A stretch of DNA of 35,771 bases, from the NCBI GenBank assembly GCA_964557565.1, contig CAZLAH010000007.1, forward strand, positions 1 through 35,771, given 5' to 3'. Below the pieces are notes generated by a model, which made no database searches, had not been told where the DNA came from, and saw only the letters and a program-made list of their open reading frames with translations. The translations under genes and the position numbers were made by a program. This document shows, in pieces, positions 1 through 8,085 of this stretch; position 1 is the stretch's first letter; each line of letters opens with the position of its first letter. The stretch comes from UBA5232 sp964557565 (GTDB taxonomy: Bacteria > Patescibacteriota > Dojkabacteria > SC72).

Positions 1-2103
1 ACTCTTGCTCAGGAAAGTGCTTTGGTATCAGTAACTCCAAGCAGTTACGATACATTAGTACTTGGTATTTCAGGTAACAGCAGAGACACAGTCCAAATTG
101 TTGAAGACACTACAAACCAGTATGTACACAAGGATCTAAAAGTTCTAACCTCTTCTACTTCTGCACTACCATTTAGCCAAACAGTACGAGTAGAAGGTTT
201 AAAACCAAATACAAGATATACCTTCAAAGTTAGAAGTAGCAATACAAAAGGAGTATTAACATCATGGTCCTCTACTTCTTCTGCATATACATATGCTCAA
301 ACTCCAGCAATGGTAAAAGTTGAAAGAATTGATAGTGGATCTGCAAGATTGTATTTTAACACTCTCCTGAATCCCTCAAACACAGACTTTGCATTAAGAG
401 AAACAAACACAGGCAAATATATTAATTTCTCTGATGGGTCTTTTGTAGAGGAAGAAGTGTGGGGTAAATTTGAAGACTTTGGGAGCAGTAAAGGAATAGT
501 TGTAAGTGGGTTGGAGATAGGGACACAGTATGGCTTTGCTGTACAAGCAAGAAATGCAGTTCCTGTAGTTACAAACCTAAGTGACTCAATATACATAGGT
601 ACAAGTGCAATACTCAAAAATGTAGGTGCATCATTAAAAACAGTCCTTGCGGAGAATGAAGATACAGATGTGACAAATCCGGATAATGGCCAGTTTGGAG
701 AACAAAAAGTAAGGGTCACAGAAGGTGACTATTTAGTAGTAGATGTTCCTGTTCTCTTTGCAAAAGATAGAGATTGGGCAGACGCTGTCCTTGCTACATC
801 ACCAGAAGAGAAGAAAACAGTTGTTAAATTAAAAGAAGACCATGGAGTACTTAGACCATTTACCATGTATGTAGTAGGTGAAGACACCAATGTCTTTGTA
901 CTCTGTCCAAATGCAAAGAACCTCAAAGAAATTTCTCCGAAATGTGAGGGAGCGGTTAAATACTCTGGACCATTCCCACAAAGAATAAATGTAGAGGGAG
1001 ACAGTGTATATGTATCACAAACAGTTATCGGAGGTGTAATGTACTGGGTAGCTGATGGCCTTACAGGAACTGGAGGTATGGGGTACTACGAGAAGAGTGT
1101 GGTAGCAGAAGAAGAAAAAACAGGTGTGGTACTTCAAGTATTTGTAGATATCAAAGACAATATTGATCAAATTGAAGAACCACAATTACAACAGATTACA
1201 GTAGCTACTGGAGCTGTCTCTGTAGCAGTTGGTACAACAGCAGCGCTTGGAGGACTTTCTCAACTTGCTTACAGTATTGGTCAGTTCTTCTTAGGGATAT
1301 TCAGTGCACTAGGATACAAGAGAAAAAGAATTCATTACGGATTTGTATATGATTCCAAAACAAAAGAGCCAATACACATGGCAGTTGTAAGAATAATGGA
1401 TAGTGAAAACAAATTAGTAGGTACAGAAGTCACAAATATGAATGGACGTATTACAGGGAACTTAGAACCAGGTAAATACACATTAGTTGCTTCAAAGAGA
1501 GGATACAAATTCCCAAGTGAGAAAATTAAAAATGCGGAGGACTATCCAATCTCAAATGTATATACAGGATCCTTAGTAGTATCGTCATCTGACAGTAATA
1601 TACAGATAGCGATACCAATGGATCCAACAGAAATGTCCAAAATGGATACCTTCATTATCTCTTCAAGAAACATTATCTCCAAGATAGCTTTTGTTTTGAA
1701 CTTCTTAATCTTTGTAGGAGGTATAACACTTACCGTATATATGTATCAGAAATACCCACAAATAGAGAATCTCTTGATAGGCTTGGTATATATTCTTCCT
1801 TGCTATACCTTAATATCTTCTCTATTTGATAAAAAAGGAAAATATGGGAAAGTGGTTGACGAAAAAGGCAAATCAGTAGAAGGAATCTCCGTATATATCA
1901 AAGAAAGAGAGTTTAACAAAATCGTAGCGAAGAGAATTACAAATGAAAAAGGACAGTACCGATTCATTGTAGACAAAGGTAACTATGAAATCAGTATAGA
2001 CAGTACTTCATATGGACTTTCTGATAATATGGCGAACATGTCAGTAGATGTTAAAAAGGACAACTACATATTAGCAAAAAAGATAAAAATTAAATCAATT
2101 TAA
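1..2103 (+). CDS. FN3 / carboxypeptidase-regulatory-like multi-domain membrane protein (5' partial)
   Basis: The reading frame is open from the first base of the window, so the gene begins upstream and the TTG at 22 is not a convincing start. Seen in the visible 700 codons: two fibronectin-III-like beta domains (about codons 10-90 and 100-200, the first with the typical 'LKPNTRYTFKVRS' strand); a middle region of unknown fold; a hydrophobic stretch around codons 400-440; a carboxypeptidase-regulatory-like (CNA-B-type) domain at about 445-540; two membrane helices at about 555-610; and a second regulatory-like domain to the C-terminus. This architecture suits a cell-surface or adhesion protein, but no enzymatic motif is visible. 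A small membrane protein gene follows 13 nt downstream, probably in the same transcript. Domain calls rest on pattern recognition; the function is unknown. Confidence 0.7.
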   Translation, partial: TLAQESALVSVTPSSYDTLVLGISGNSRDTVQIVEDTTNQYVHKDLKVLTSSTSALPFSQTVRVEGLKPNTRYTFKVRSSNTKGVLTSWSSTSSAYTYAQTPAMVKVERIDSGSARLYFNTLLNPSNTDFALRETNTGKYINFSDGSFVEEEVWGKFEDFGSSKGIVVSGLEIGTQYGFAVQARNAVPVVTNLSDSIYIGTSAILKNVGASLKTVLAENEDTDVTNPDNGQFGEQKVRVTEGDYLVVDVPVLFAKDRDWADAVLATSPEEKKTVVKLKEDHGVLRPFTMYVVGEDTNVFVLCPNAKNLKEISPKCEGAVKYSGPFPQRINVEGDSVYVSQTVIGGVMYWVADGLTGTGGMGYYEKSVVAEEEKTGVVLQVFVDIKDNIDQIEEPQLQQITVATGAVSVAVGTTAALGGLSQLAYSIGQFFLGIFSALGYKRKRIHYGFVYDSKTKEPIHMAVVRIMDSENKLVGTEVTNMNGRITGNLEPGKYTLVASKRGYKFPSEKIKNAEDYPISNVYTGSLVVSSSDSNIQIAIPMDPTEMSKMDTFIISSRNIISKIAFVLNFLIFVGGITLTVYMYQKYPQIENLLIGLVYILPCYTLISSLFDKKGKYGKVVDEKGKSVEGISVYIKEREFNKIVAKRITNEKGQYRFIVDKGNYEISIDSTSYGLSDNMANMSVDVKKDNYILAKKIKIKSI

Positions 2104-2116
2104 TAAAAGAGAAATT

Positions 2117-2377
2117 ATGTCTTTTGGTCAAATAGTAACAAGATTAGGATTAGCTGTTTTACTAGGCTTAGTATCTGGTATCATCACCCGGAACCTCTTT
2201 GTAGCATTTGCTTTCCCTTTCCTTCTCTTTGCCTTCTATCTGATTTGGAAATCTTTTAAAGATGATTTGAAGGTAGGAAATATAACTGTGGAAGAAAAGA
2301 AAGAAGATGTAATTCCTACAGTAAAAGAGGAATTACAGAACAATCAAACTACAGATAATCGTCCCCCAGAGGTATAA
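2117..2377 (+). CDS. Small two-helix membrane protein, unknown function
   Basis: 86 residues starting with ATG; a weak purine-rich stretch (aaaagaga) precedes the start. Two adjacent hydrophobic segments (about residues 8-25 and 28-45) are followed by a charged Lys/Glu-rich tail of about 40 residues, likely cytoplasmic. It lies 13 nt after the FN3-domain membrane protein and is probably co-transcribed with it. I recognise no family. Its last codon and stop (GTA TAA) followed by T form a perfect TATAAT, which is the likely -10 box of the tRNA-Val gene just downstream. Confidence 0.6.
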   Translation: MSFGQIVTRLGLAVLLGLVSGIITRNLFVAFAFPFLLFAFYLIWKSFKDDLKVGNITVEEKKEDVIPTVKEELQNNQTTDNRPPEV

Positions 2378-2378
2378 T
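2373..2378 (+). promoter_or_regulatory. -10 box of tRNA-Val embedded in an upstream stop codon
   Basis: A perfect TATAAT overlaps the TAA stop of the small membrane protein gene and ends 7 nt before the mature 5' end of tRNA-Val (2386). The -35 position (2350-2355) is poor. If used, transcription would start at or within a base or two of the mature tRNA end. Confidence 0.45.
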
Positions 2379-2385
2379 TAAACAT

Positions 2386-2459
2386 GGACGATTAGCTCAG
2401 CTGGTTAGAGCACTACATTCACATTGTAGGGGTCGTTGGTTCGAATCCATCATCGTCCA
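2386..2459 (+). tRNA. tRNA-Val (anticodon CAC)
   Basis: A full cloverleaf can be drawn: acceptor GGACGAT/ATCGTCC with discriminator A2459, D-arm GCTC/GAGC, anticodon stem CTACA/TGTAG around loop TTCACAT with anticodon CAC (2420-2422), and T-arm with loop TTCGAAT. The T-stem has one T-T mismatch. CCA is not encoded. The last 10 bases overlap the end of the convergent DUF167 gene, whose TGA stop lies inside the acceptor/T region. Confidence 0.93.
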
Positions 2460-2668
2460 ATTATCTTTATGTATTTCTTCTTCGAAGTTTTTCCTCTTTG
2501 TATTACCAAATTACTTTTTGAAATGCCTAGATATTTAGCAAGCAAAGAAACAACAGCATCATTTGCTTTACCTTCAACTGCCGGTTTCTTTGTATGAACA
2601 TAATATATATCATTATCAAAGAGAACCTCATCTTTCTTCGAATTAGCTTTAACAAATACCTCCAACAT
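2450..2668 (-). CDS. DUF167 / YggU family protein
   Basis: 72 residues, close to the usual size of the compact DUF167 (YggU) fold. The family hallmark is visible: a short N-terminal strand ('VFVKANSKKDEV'), then 'KPAVEGKANDAVVSLLAKYLG' with the conserved GKAN, then 'KSNLVIQRGKTSKKKYIKI'. The biochemical role of the family is not established. It begins 1 nt after the mscL stop codon (2670-2672) and is the third gene of a flippase-mscL-DUF167 operon. Its 3' end overlaps the convergent tRNA-Val gene by 10 nt, so both cannot be freely changed in that stretch. Confidence 0.85.
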   Translation of the reverse strand: MLEVFVKANSKKDEVLFDNDIYYVHTKKPAVEGKANDAVVSLLAKYLGISKSNLVIQRGKTSKKKYIKIIGR

Positions 2669-2669
2669 C

Positions 2670-3232
2670 CTATTTCAAGTTACTAGCACAAAAAGCACAT
2701 TTCTTTGCATCCTTATGCACCTCCGACTTACAGTATGGACATACCTTTGTAGCTCTCTGTACCTTCTCCTCCTTCTTCTTAACCAACTTAGTACCCTGAT
2801 ATACAATCAAAAACAACACAACAGCTGTAATCAAAAAAGAAATCAATACTGATATGAAATTACCATNNNNNNNNNNGAACTGGGCGGACAGGGTTATGTA
2901 TTCTGGGGCGGAAGAGAAGGCTATGAAACTTTAATCAATACTGATATGAAATTACCATAAGTAATAACTACAGCGCCTGCATCCCTTGCAGCCTCTAAAG
3001 ACTCATATTCACCCTTACCAAGTACTACATACAAATTACTAAAATCAATACCAGAAGTAAGTTTCGCTATTGGAGGTGTAAGAATATCATTAACTAAAGA
3101 ATCAATTACGCTCTTAACCGCTCCTCCAAGCATGATACCAATAGCAACACCCAAAGTAGCCTCCTTGAAAGCAAAATCCTTGAACTCTGAAAAAAGATTT
3201 CTTACCTCTTTTTTTACTTCTTTTGTCTCCAT
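2670..3232 (-). CDS. mscL: Large-conductance mechanosensitive channel MscL with C-terminal zinc ribbon (broken by assembly artefact)
   Basis: As written, the minus-strand frame from 3232 ends at 2921 after 103 residues and lacks the second membrane helix. A 26-bp exact repeat (2841-2866 and 2933-2958) flanks the N gap. Joining 2866 directly to 2959 restores one frame of 156 residues ending with TAG at 2670-2672. The restored protein has the MscL N-terminal amphipathic helix and pore helix TM1 (about 22-50, glycine-rich 'VAIGIMLGGAVKSVIDSLV'), a periplasmic loop, and TM2 starting 'ITYGNFISVLISFLITAVVL' (about 90-115). A basic linker and a C-x2-C...C-x2-C zinc ribbon ('VCPYCKSEV', 'KKCAFCAS') follow. 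MscL is a homopentameric osmotic safety valve. The gene lies 1 nt from both the flippase and DUF167 genes. The repair is inferred but supported by frame, length and family structure. Confidence 0.85.
2867..2958. other. Scaffold gap plus chimeric xylose-isomerase fragment (assembly artefact)
   Basis: Ten Ns (2867-2876) are followed by about 56 bases (2877-2932) visibly richer in G and C than the surroundings. On the plus strand these, read into the 26-bp repeat, encode 'ELGGQGYVFWGGREGYETLI' and then 'NTDMKL', a highly conserved core motif of xylose isomerase (XylA). No xylA gene surrounds it. The simplest reading is that a contig end from another community member was joined through the shared 26-mer. 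These bases should not be treated as part of this genome. Confidence 0.85.
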
Positions 3233-3233
3233 A

Positions 3234-4442
3234 TTATCTATGTTTCCTTAATTTAAATATTAAACAGAAAAATATCAACAAAGTTAAAATCATATATATA
3301 TATATCTGATTCTCCACAACCATATTTAAAGAATCATTCCTAAAAGAGAAAAGAAAAACCTGTAATACAGCAGTACCAAGCAAAATCCAAACATACCCAT
3401 ATTCTCCCTTTGAAATGAAATAATTAATAATCATATATACCAAAGAGAAGCCTGTCATACACAAACCAAAAACCCCAATATATTTCTCAATACCAATATA
3501 CTGCTCACCAACTGTCGAAGAAATTACAAGATCACCAAAAACAAAATATATCAAAGACATACACAAACCAATACCTCCAGCAAGTGTTAGAGATATTACT
3601 AAACTCTTCTTTTGATCTTTTACCAACACCTCATTTGAAAGTCTTGCAAAAAGAACAGTGGATGTAGTTATACAGGTAAAATATATAAGTTTACCTAAGA
3701 GAGAAATACTTGAATACTCTGCCCTAAAAGAAGGATTAACCAAAACTAAATCCAAAGAGAAAGGAATGGTTATTAAGAGAAAAGATATTGTCATAAAAAG
3801 AAATTCCTTGAAATTCATTCTTACTTTCTCTATTCCAATATCTTTAAATTTCACAAACGGAATTATTCCAATAGTTGTAATCATTGCTGGGACAGAATTT
3901 GCCAGTATTAATGCCCATACTAAGCCTCCCTGTTGTATTGCAAATGCACCAATTACAAATTTAAGAACTGTCTCTAAAAGCAAGACTAAGTTTACAGTTA
4001 CTATTCTTTCTTCTCCGAGTAACAAGCCTTTTGATACAGGACTAATGAATCCGAAGAACATTGTTAATGCTAGGAATATAATTAATTCATCAGGTATGGA
4101 AGCTAAATCTGAAATACTGTCTCTGAAAAGAAAGAATACCAATGAGAAGACAAAACCAATTAATGTAAATATACCAAAGGAATACCACTTGTAATGATTT
4201 AGATCTTTACCCTTGTTTTTGGCAATTTCTTTTGTAACCAATGACTGTATCGAAACTGCGGGAATCTGAATTAGATATATGATTCCAACGGCTGCACTAA
4301 AAACACTAAAAATATCCTGATCTGTATATCTTGCAACTAATATATTGAAAAGATAGTTAAGGACACCAATTATTCCTCCAAGTACTGTTGTTAAAAGAAT
4401 ATTTCTAATGAAGATGAACTGCTTACTTTGGAGATCTATCAT
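3234..4442 (-). CDS. Polysaccharide flippase-like multi-pass membrane protein (MOP/Wzx-like)
   Basis: 402 residues with about twelve hydrophobic segments and only short loops. The beginning ('NILLTTVLGGIIGVLNYLFNILVARYTDQDIFSVFSA') matches the pattern of the polysaccharide_synt/MOP exporter superfamily, in which TM1 is followed by a short loop and a 'G.F' segment. Such proteins flip lipid-linked sugar precursors or O-antigen units across the membrane. The length is at the lower end for the family (usually 400-500). It is the first gene of the minus-strand operon with mscL and DUF167; its stop is 1 nt from the mscL start. No glycosyltransferase neighbours are present, so the substrate cannot be inferred. 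Confidence 0.7.
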   Translation of the reverse strand: MIDLQSKQFIFIRNILLTTVLGGIIGVLNYLFNILVARYTDQDIFSVFSAAVGIIYLIQIPAVSIQSLVTKEIAKNKGKDLNHYKWYSFGIFTLIGFVFSLVFFLFRDSISDLASIPDELIIFLALTMFFGFISPVSKGLLLGEERIVTVNLVLLLETVLKFVIGAFAIQQGGLVWALILANSVPAMITTIGIIPFVKFKDIGIEKVRMNFKEFLFMTISFLLITIPFSLDLVLVNPSFRAEYSSISLLGKLIYFTCITTSTVLFARLSNEVLVKDQKKSLVISLTLAGGIGLCMSLIYFVFGDLVISSTVGEQYIGIEKYIGVFGLCMTGFSLVYMIINYFISKGEYGYVWILLGTAVLQVFLFSFRNDSLNMVVENQIYIYMILTLLIFFCLIFKLRKHR

Positions 4443-4508
4443 AATGTTTGGTCTTCTTAATAAAAGTTATATATAATAACTATACATAAATTATTCTATT
4501 GTATCACT

Positions 4509-5657
4509 ATGCCCGAAGTTATTATAGCTCTTGTTGGTGGAATCCTTTTAGGTGTTGGTATATTTTACTTACTCAAAAGAGGCCAATCTAACAATACAGA
4601 GGATATTTCCGAAACTATTGAGAACAAGCTTACAGAGCTTTTACCAATTGTTCTCAATCAAGCAAATGAAGATCTAGTTAGAATGGCAAATGAAAAGCTT
4701 TCTTCTGAGACAAAGCAGAATCGTATTGAACTGGATAATAAACGGGCAGAGATAGCGAGAATGGTCAAGAATATGGAGGAGTATATGAAAGGTGCAGAGA
4801 AAGAGAGAATAGATTCTTTCGCTACATTAAAGAGTTCTGTTGAGGAGAGTAGAAAGATTACAGAGCAGCTTTCTGTTAGTACTGAGAGTTTGAAGAAGGT
4901 TCTCTCAAACAATCAATTAAGAGGACAGTTCGGAGAACAGGTAGCGGATGATCTTCTTAAGATGGCAGGCTTTGTAAGAGGTGAGGACTATGAGTTTAAC
5001 AAAGAACAAGCAGGTTCCGAAACTAGGCCTGATTTTGCAATATTTCTTCCAGATAGAACGAGGATAAATGTTGATTCTAAATTCCCATATGCAAATCTTC
5101 AAAGAATGTCAGAAACAGAAGATAAAGAGACGAAGGAGAAATATATGAAGATGTTTGAAAGGGATGTTAAGGAGAAGATTAAGCAGGTTACAAATAGAGA
5201 CTATATCAATCCTGAGGATAAGACTGTTGATTTTGTAATACTCTTCATTCCAAATGAGATGATATTTTCATACATATATGACAAGATGCCGGAGCTTTCT
5301 CAAGAAGCAATGGCAAGTAAGGTTGTTTTAGCAGGTCCTTTTAGTTTTACAGCTATCCTTAGAATGATTAAACAGTCATATGAGAATTTTAGAGTTCAAA
5401 AGAACATTTACAATATAATTGGTCATGTTAAGTCTTTTGAGAAGGAGTTTGATACATTCTCGGAGTCGTTCTACAAGATAGGGGAGAGAATAGATTCTCT
5501 TCAGAAGCAATATGATACTGTTAATACTACTAGATTCAATCAATTAGTAAAAAGAGTAGACAGAGTAAAGCAGGAGGGTCTACTTGAATCAGAACCACAA
5601 CCACAACCTCAATTACTACCTGATATTTCTAAAGAAGAAGAAAATAGGGGATACTAA
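4509..5657 (+). CDS. rmuC: RmuC family DNA recombination protein
   Basis: 382 residues. An N-terminal membrane anchor (about residues 4-22) is followed by a long coiled coil (about 30-130) and then the RmuC domain ('LRGQFGEQVADDLLKMAGF'). That domain contains a PD-(D/E)XK-like nuclease signature: RPD at residues 173-175 and 'INVDSKFP' with D189 and K191. RmuC proteins are predicted nucleases that limit inverted-repeat recombination in E. coli; the biochemistry is poorly known. The C-terminal tail is rich in Pro/Gln repeats (PQPQPQ). It stands alone between a divergent flippase operon and a convergent membrane protein gene. ATG 4509 was chosen because the anchor follows directly. Confidence 0.88.
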   Translation: MPEVIIALVGGILLGVGIFYLLKRGQSNNTEDISETIENKLTELLPIVLNQANEDLVRMANEKLSSETKQNRIELDNKRAEIARMVKNMEEYMKGAEKERIDSFATLKSSVEESRKITEQLSVSTESLKKVLSNNQLRGQFGEQVADDLLKMAGFVRGEDYEFNKEQAGSETRPDFAIFLPDRTRINVDSKFPYANLQRMSETEDKETKEKYMKMFERDVKEKIKQVTNRDYINPEDKTVDFVILFIPNEMIFSYIYDKMPELSQEAMASKVVLAGPFSFTAILRMIKQSYENFRVQKNIYNIIGHVKSFEKEFDTFSESFYKIGERIDSLQKQYDTVNTTRFNQLVKRVDRVKQEGLLESEPQPQPQLLPDISKEEENRGY

Positions 5658-5688
5658 GTACCCCCTATTCTAAAACTCCATATATCTA

Positions 5689-6288
5689 CTATGCCTTCTT
5701 TCCCCAAGCTAGGACTCCAAGAAGTACCAAGTTTGCTACTGGTACTAGGCTTAATAATCCTAATAACTTGTCATATCCTCTTCTCTCACAAATCTTCATT
5801 GTAGCGATTACTGACAATATTGCTACTATCAATGCTCCAAGTCCTGGTATCAATACTAAAAGTATCAACCATGGATTTTGCATACCCATCTTAAGAAGTA
5901 AAGCCATATTCAATATTGGAACCCATGCAAACCATGCATTCTCTACTTCCAATTTCTTTGCAATCTTCATCAATGCGAAGGAAGTATAGAAATACAAAGA
6001 TAAAGATAACACTAAACTTACAATTAACATGAAGCCACCAAACAATATTCCTAAAGCACCGAAAGCTGCGATTCCTGCTTCTGAAACTCCATAATCCTCC
6101 AAACTTGATTCCCAATCTCCACTATAATCGTAATCATAGTCTGAGATATATGAATCCCAATCATAATCTTCATACGATGTATCGAACATTATCTCATCGT
6201 CTGTTTGAGCTGCAACAGGTGTTACTATTAATGACAATGGCATTAGCAAAAGCAAAAGAGTTGCTACAAAATTAAGTATTCTCTTCAT
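5689..6288 (-). CDS. DUF5684-like membrane protein with signal peptide
   Basis: 199 residues. A signal peptide (hydrophobic core to about residue 22, 'VTPVAAQ' cleavage-like site) is followed by a striking acidic, tyrosine-rich stretch at about 30-70 ('YEDYDWDSYISDYDYDYSGD'). Then come a membrane helix, an amphipathic 'MKIAKKLEVENAWFAWVPILN' segment and three further helices with 'CERRGYDKLLGLLSLVPVANLVLLG'. The C-terminal part resembles the DUF5684 membrane domain common in poorly characterised bacteria; its function is unknown. Divergent from the amidohydrolase-like gene. A TATATT lies 5 nt before the ATG, suggesting a leaderless transcript. Confidence 0.65.
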   Translation of the reverse strand: MKRILNFVATLLLLLMPLSLIVTPVAAQTDDEIMFDTSYEDYDWDSYISDYDYDYSGDWESSLEDYGVSEAGIAAFGALGILFGGFMLIVSLVLSLSLYFYTSFALMKIAKKLEVENAWFAWVPILNMALLLKMGMQNPWLILLVLIPGLGALIVAILSVIATMKICERRGYDKLLGLLSLVPVANLVLLGVLAWGKKA

Positions 6289-6366
6289 AATAAAATATAT
6301 AAAATTATTTCACTTTCATTCTCACATATTTGTAAAAGTACATCAATATATGGTAAGTTATTTGTA

Positions 6367-6957
6367 ATGAACTGCTCTGAATACAAAGTTATACAAGGTA
6401 AAATATCAATCCTTTTGTCTGCTCCACATGTATATGCACATAGAAGACCAAGGCTAAATATGGCATACAAACATGGAGAGCCTCTAACTGACCATATAGT
6501 AGATGGGGTATGTAAAGGTATTGAATGTTTTGGAATATATACCTGTGAAGATACAGAGTATGATCCTAATTTCCACAAAGAAGATGATAATCCTTACAAA
6601 AAAGAAATAGTCAATATTGTAAAAGATAACAAAATTAAATGCGTGTTGGATATACATGGATTAAAAGATGACAATATGTACGATATTGGTATCTACTATC
6701 CAACCAAGTTCCTTAGATCTAGAAGTATAGCTATGAAGTTAAAAGGTTCTTTAGACAAAGGCGAATTGAAAGGAATAAATATCTCTGTATTTAGGTTGCT
6801 AGATAATGATCAGGAAACAATAACAGAATTTGTTGCTTCAAAATTGAGAATACCAGCAATACAAATAGAGGTTGCTAGATATATAAGAGAAGATGAAAGT
6901 TTGAGAAATTCACTTGTTAAAAATCTCTCTGAAGCCCTCTCTAGAGATTTTGTATAA
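6367..6957 (+). CDS. N-formylglutamate amidohydrolase-like protein
   Basis: 196 residues, somewhat short for the family (usually 230-290). Features of the FGase (HutG-like) metallohydrolase superfamily are visible: 'ILLSAPHVYAHRRP' with a probable metal-binding His near the N-terminus, 'CVLDIHGLKDD' with the D-x-H-G motif in the middle, and 'IPAIQIEVARYIRED' with a conserved Glu/Arg near the C-terminus. The family cleaves N-formyl or N-acyl amino acids; related proteins act on poly-gamma-glutamate, and a CapA-like gene lies elsewhere in this window. No histidine-degradation genes are nearby, so the substrate is open. Confidence 0.6.
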   Translation: MNCSEYKVIQGKISILLSAPHVYAHRRPRLNMAYKHGEPLTDHIVDGVCKGIECFGIYTCEDTEYDPNFHKEDDNPYKKEIVNIVKDNKIKCVLDIHGLKDDNMYDIGIYYPTKFLRSRSIAMKLKGSLDKGELKGINISVFRLLDNDQETITEFVASKLRIPAIQIEVARYIREDESLRNSLVKNLSEALSRDFV

Positions 6958-6994
6958 AAATATTATCGGTTAATTAAGTATTTACTTTAGGTCT

Positions 6995-7023
6995 TTGACT
7001 CAACCATTCCCCTCTGTTATCCT
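6995..7023 (+). promoter_or_regulatory. Sigma-70-type promoter of the recA operon
   Basis: TTGACT (6995-7000), a 17-bp spacer and TATCCT (7018-7023) lie upstream of the recA ATG at 7057. The predicted start site gives a leader of about 27 nt. No LexA-type operator (CTG-N10-CAG or GAAC-N4-GTTC) is visible between 6958 and 7056. Confidence 0.45.
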
Positions 7024-7056
7024 TAATCATATTCTTAAATTTAGTAGCCCATAAAT

Positions 7057-8085
7057 ATGAAAGAAGTAGTTAAAAATAAAGAAAAAGTAGAGATACCTGC
7101 AGTAGAATCTCCAAAGAAGAAGGCCATTGAAATGGCAATATCTCAAATAGAGAAACAGTTTGGGAAAGGCTCCATAATGAAACTTGGAGACCAAAAGAAA
7201 GTAGATATTGATGTAATACCTACAGGAGCATTGTCTTTAGATATGGCTTTGGGTGTAGGAGGTATTCCAAAGGGTAGAATTATTGAAATATACGGACCAG
7301 AGTCTTCTGGTAAGACAACATTAGCTATTCATATCCTTACAGAAGCACAAAGAATGGGTGAAGCAGTTGCTTTCATAGATGCAGAACATGCATTTGATTC
7401 TTCATATGCAAAGAATATTGGCTTAAATATTGATGAGTTGTATATATCTCAACCAGATTTTGGCGAACAAGCATTAGAGATACTTGAAACCTTGGTTCGA
7501 TCCGCAGCTTTTGGAGTTATTGTAGTAGACTCTGTAGCAGCACTTACACCTAGAGCAGAGATTGAGGGTGATATGGGAGATAGCCATATGGGATTACAAG
7601 CCAGACTTATGTCCCAAGCATTAAGAAAGATTACAGCGATTAGTAGTAAATCAGGTACAACAATAATCTTCTTAAATCAATTAAGAATGAAGATTGGAGT
7701 GATGTTTGGTAACCCAGAAACAACAACAGGTGGTAATGCTCTCAAATTCTATGCTTCCATTAGAATGGATATTAGACAGAAAGACAAAATATTGAAAGAT
7801 GGACAAGTAATAGGGCATTCTAGAAAAGTAAAAGTAGTTAAGAACAAAGTAGCTCCTCCTTTCAAAGAAGCAACCTTCAATATGATATATCCAATGGGTA
7901 TAGACAAGGAGAGTAGTATACTTGATGCTGCATTAGAATTAGGAATAGTTCAAAAAGCAGGTGCATGGTTTAAATATGGAGATATTCAACTTGCACAAGG
8001 AAGAGAAGCTACAGCAGATCAATTGAGAGAAGATAAAAAACTTAGAGATAAGATTGAGAAAGAAGTTAAAGCAAAAGTTAAGTAA
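7057..8085 (+). CDS. recA: Recombinase RecA
   Basis: 342 residues, normal RecA size. Walker A 'GPESSGKTT' at about 80-88, MAW/Walker B region 'FGVIVVDSVAALTPRAEIEGD', L1/L2 regions ('SHMGLQARLMSQALRK', 'TIIFLNQLR' and 'PETTTGGNALKFYAS'), and a charged C-terminal tail (KLRDKIEKEVKAKVK). RecA forms ATP-dependent filaments on single-stranded DNA, drives strand exchange and triggers LexA self-cleavage where LexA exists. It heads a recA-recX-recJ operon: its TAA stop is immediately followed by the recX ATG. The N-terminal 25 residues (KEVVKNKEKVEIPAVESPKK) are a non-conserved basic extension. Confidence 0.98.
   Translation: MKEVVKNKEKVEIPAVESPKKKAIEMAISQIEKQFGKGSIMKLGDQKKVDIDVIPTGALSLDMALGVGGIPKGRIIEIYGPESSGKTTLAIHILTEAQRMGEAVAFIDAEHAFDSSYAKNIGLNIDELYISQPDFGEQALEILETLVRSAAFGVIVVDSVAALTPRAEIEGDMGDSHMGLQARLMSQALRKITAISSKSGTTIIFLNQLRMKIGVMFGNPETTTGGNALKFYASIRMDIRQKDKILKDGQVIGHSRKVKVVKNKVAPPFKEATFNMIYPMGIDKESSILDAALELGIVQKAGAWFKYGDIQLAQGREATADQLREDKKLRDKIEKEVKAKVK

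Noticed and set aside
297..719. Minus-strand reading frame of 140 codons
   Set aside because: Antisense to the FN3-domain protein; composition mirrors the complement of coding DNA.
2450..2452. TGA recoded as glycine, as in Absconditabacteria or Gracilibacteria
   Set aside because: TGA ends the DUF167 gene at the expected family length, and no gene here is interrupted by TGA.
2877..2958. Xylose isomerase gene fragment as evidence of sugar metabolism or horizontal transfer
   Set aside because: It follows an N gap, differs in base composition, covers under 30 codons, and removing it restores mscL. It is most simply a chimeric contig end.
3658..4194. Plus-strand reading frame of 178 codons
   Set aside because: Antisense to the flippase gene, whose multi-helix pattern is convincing.
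6958..7056. SOS (LexA) box upstream of recA
   Set aside because: Neither CTG-N10-CAG nor GAAC-N4-GTTC type palindromes are found there; only a promoter is visible.
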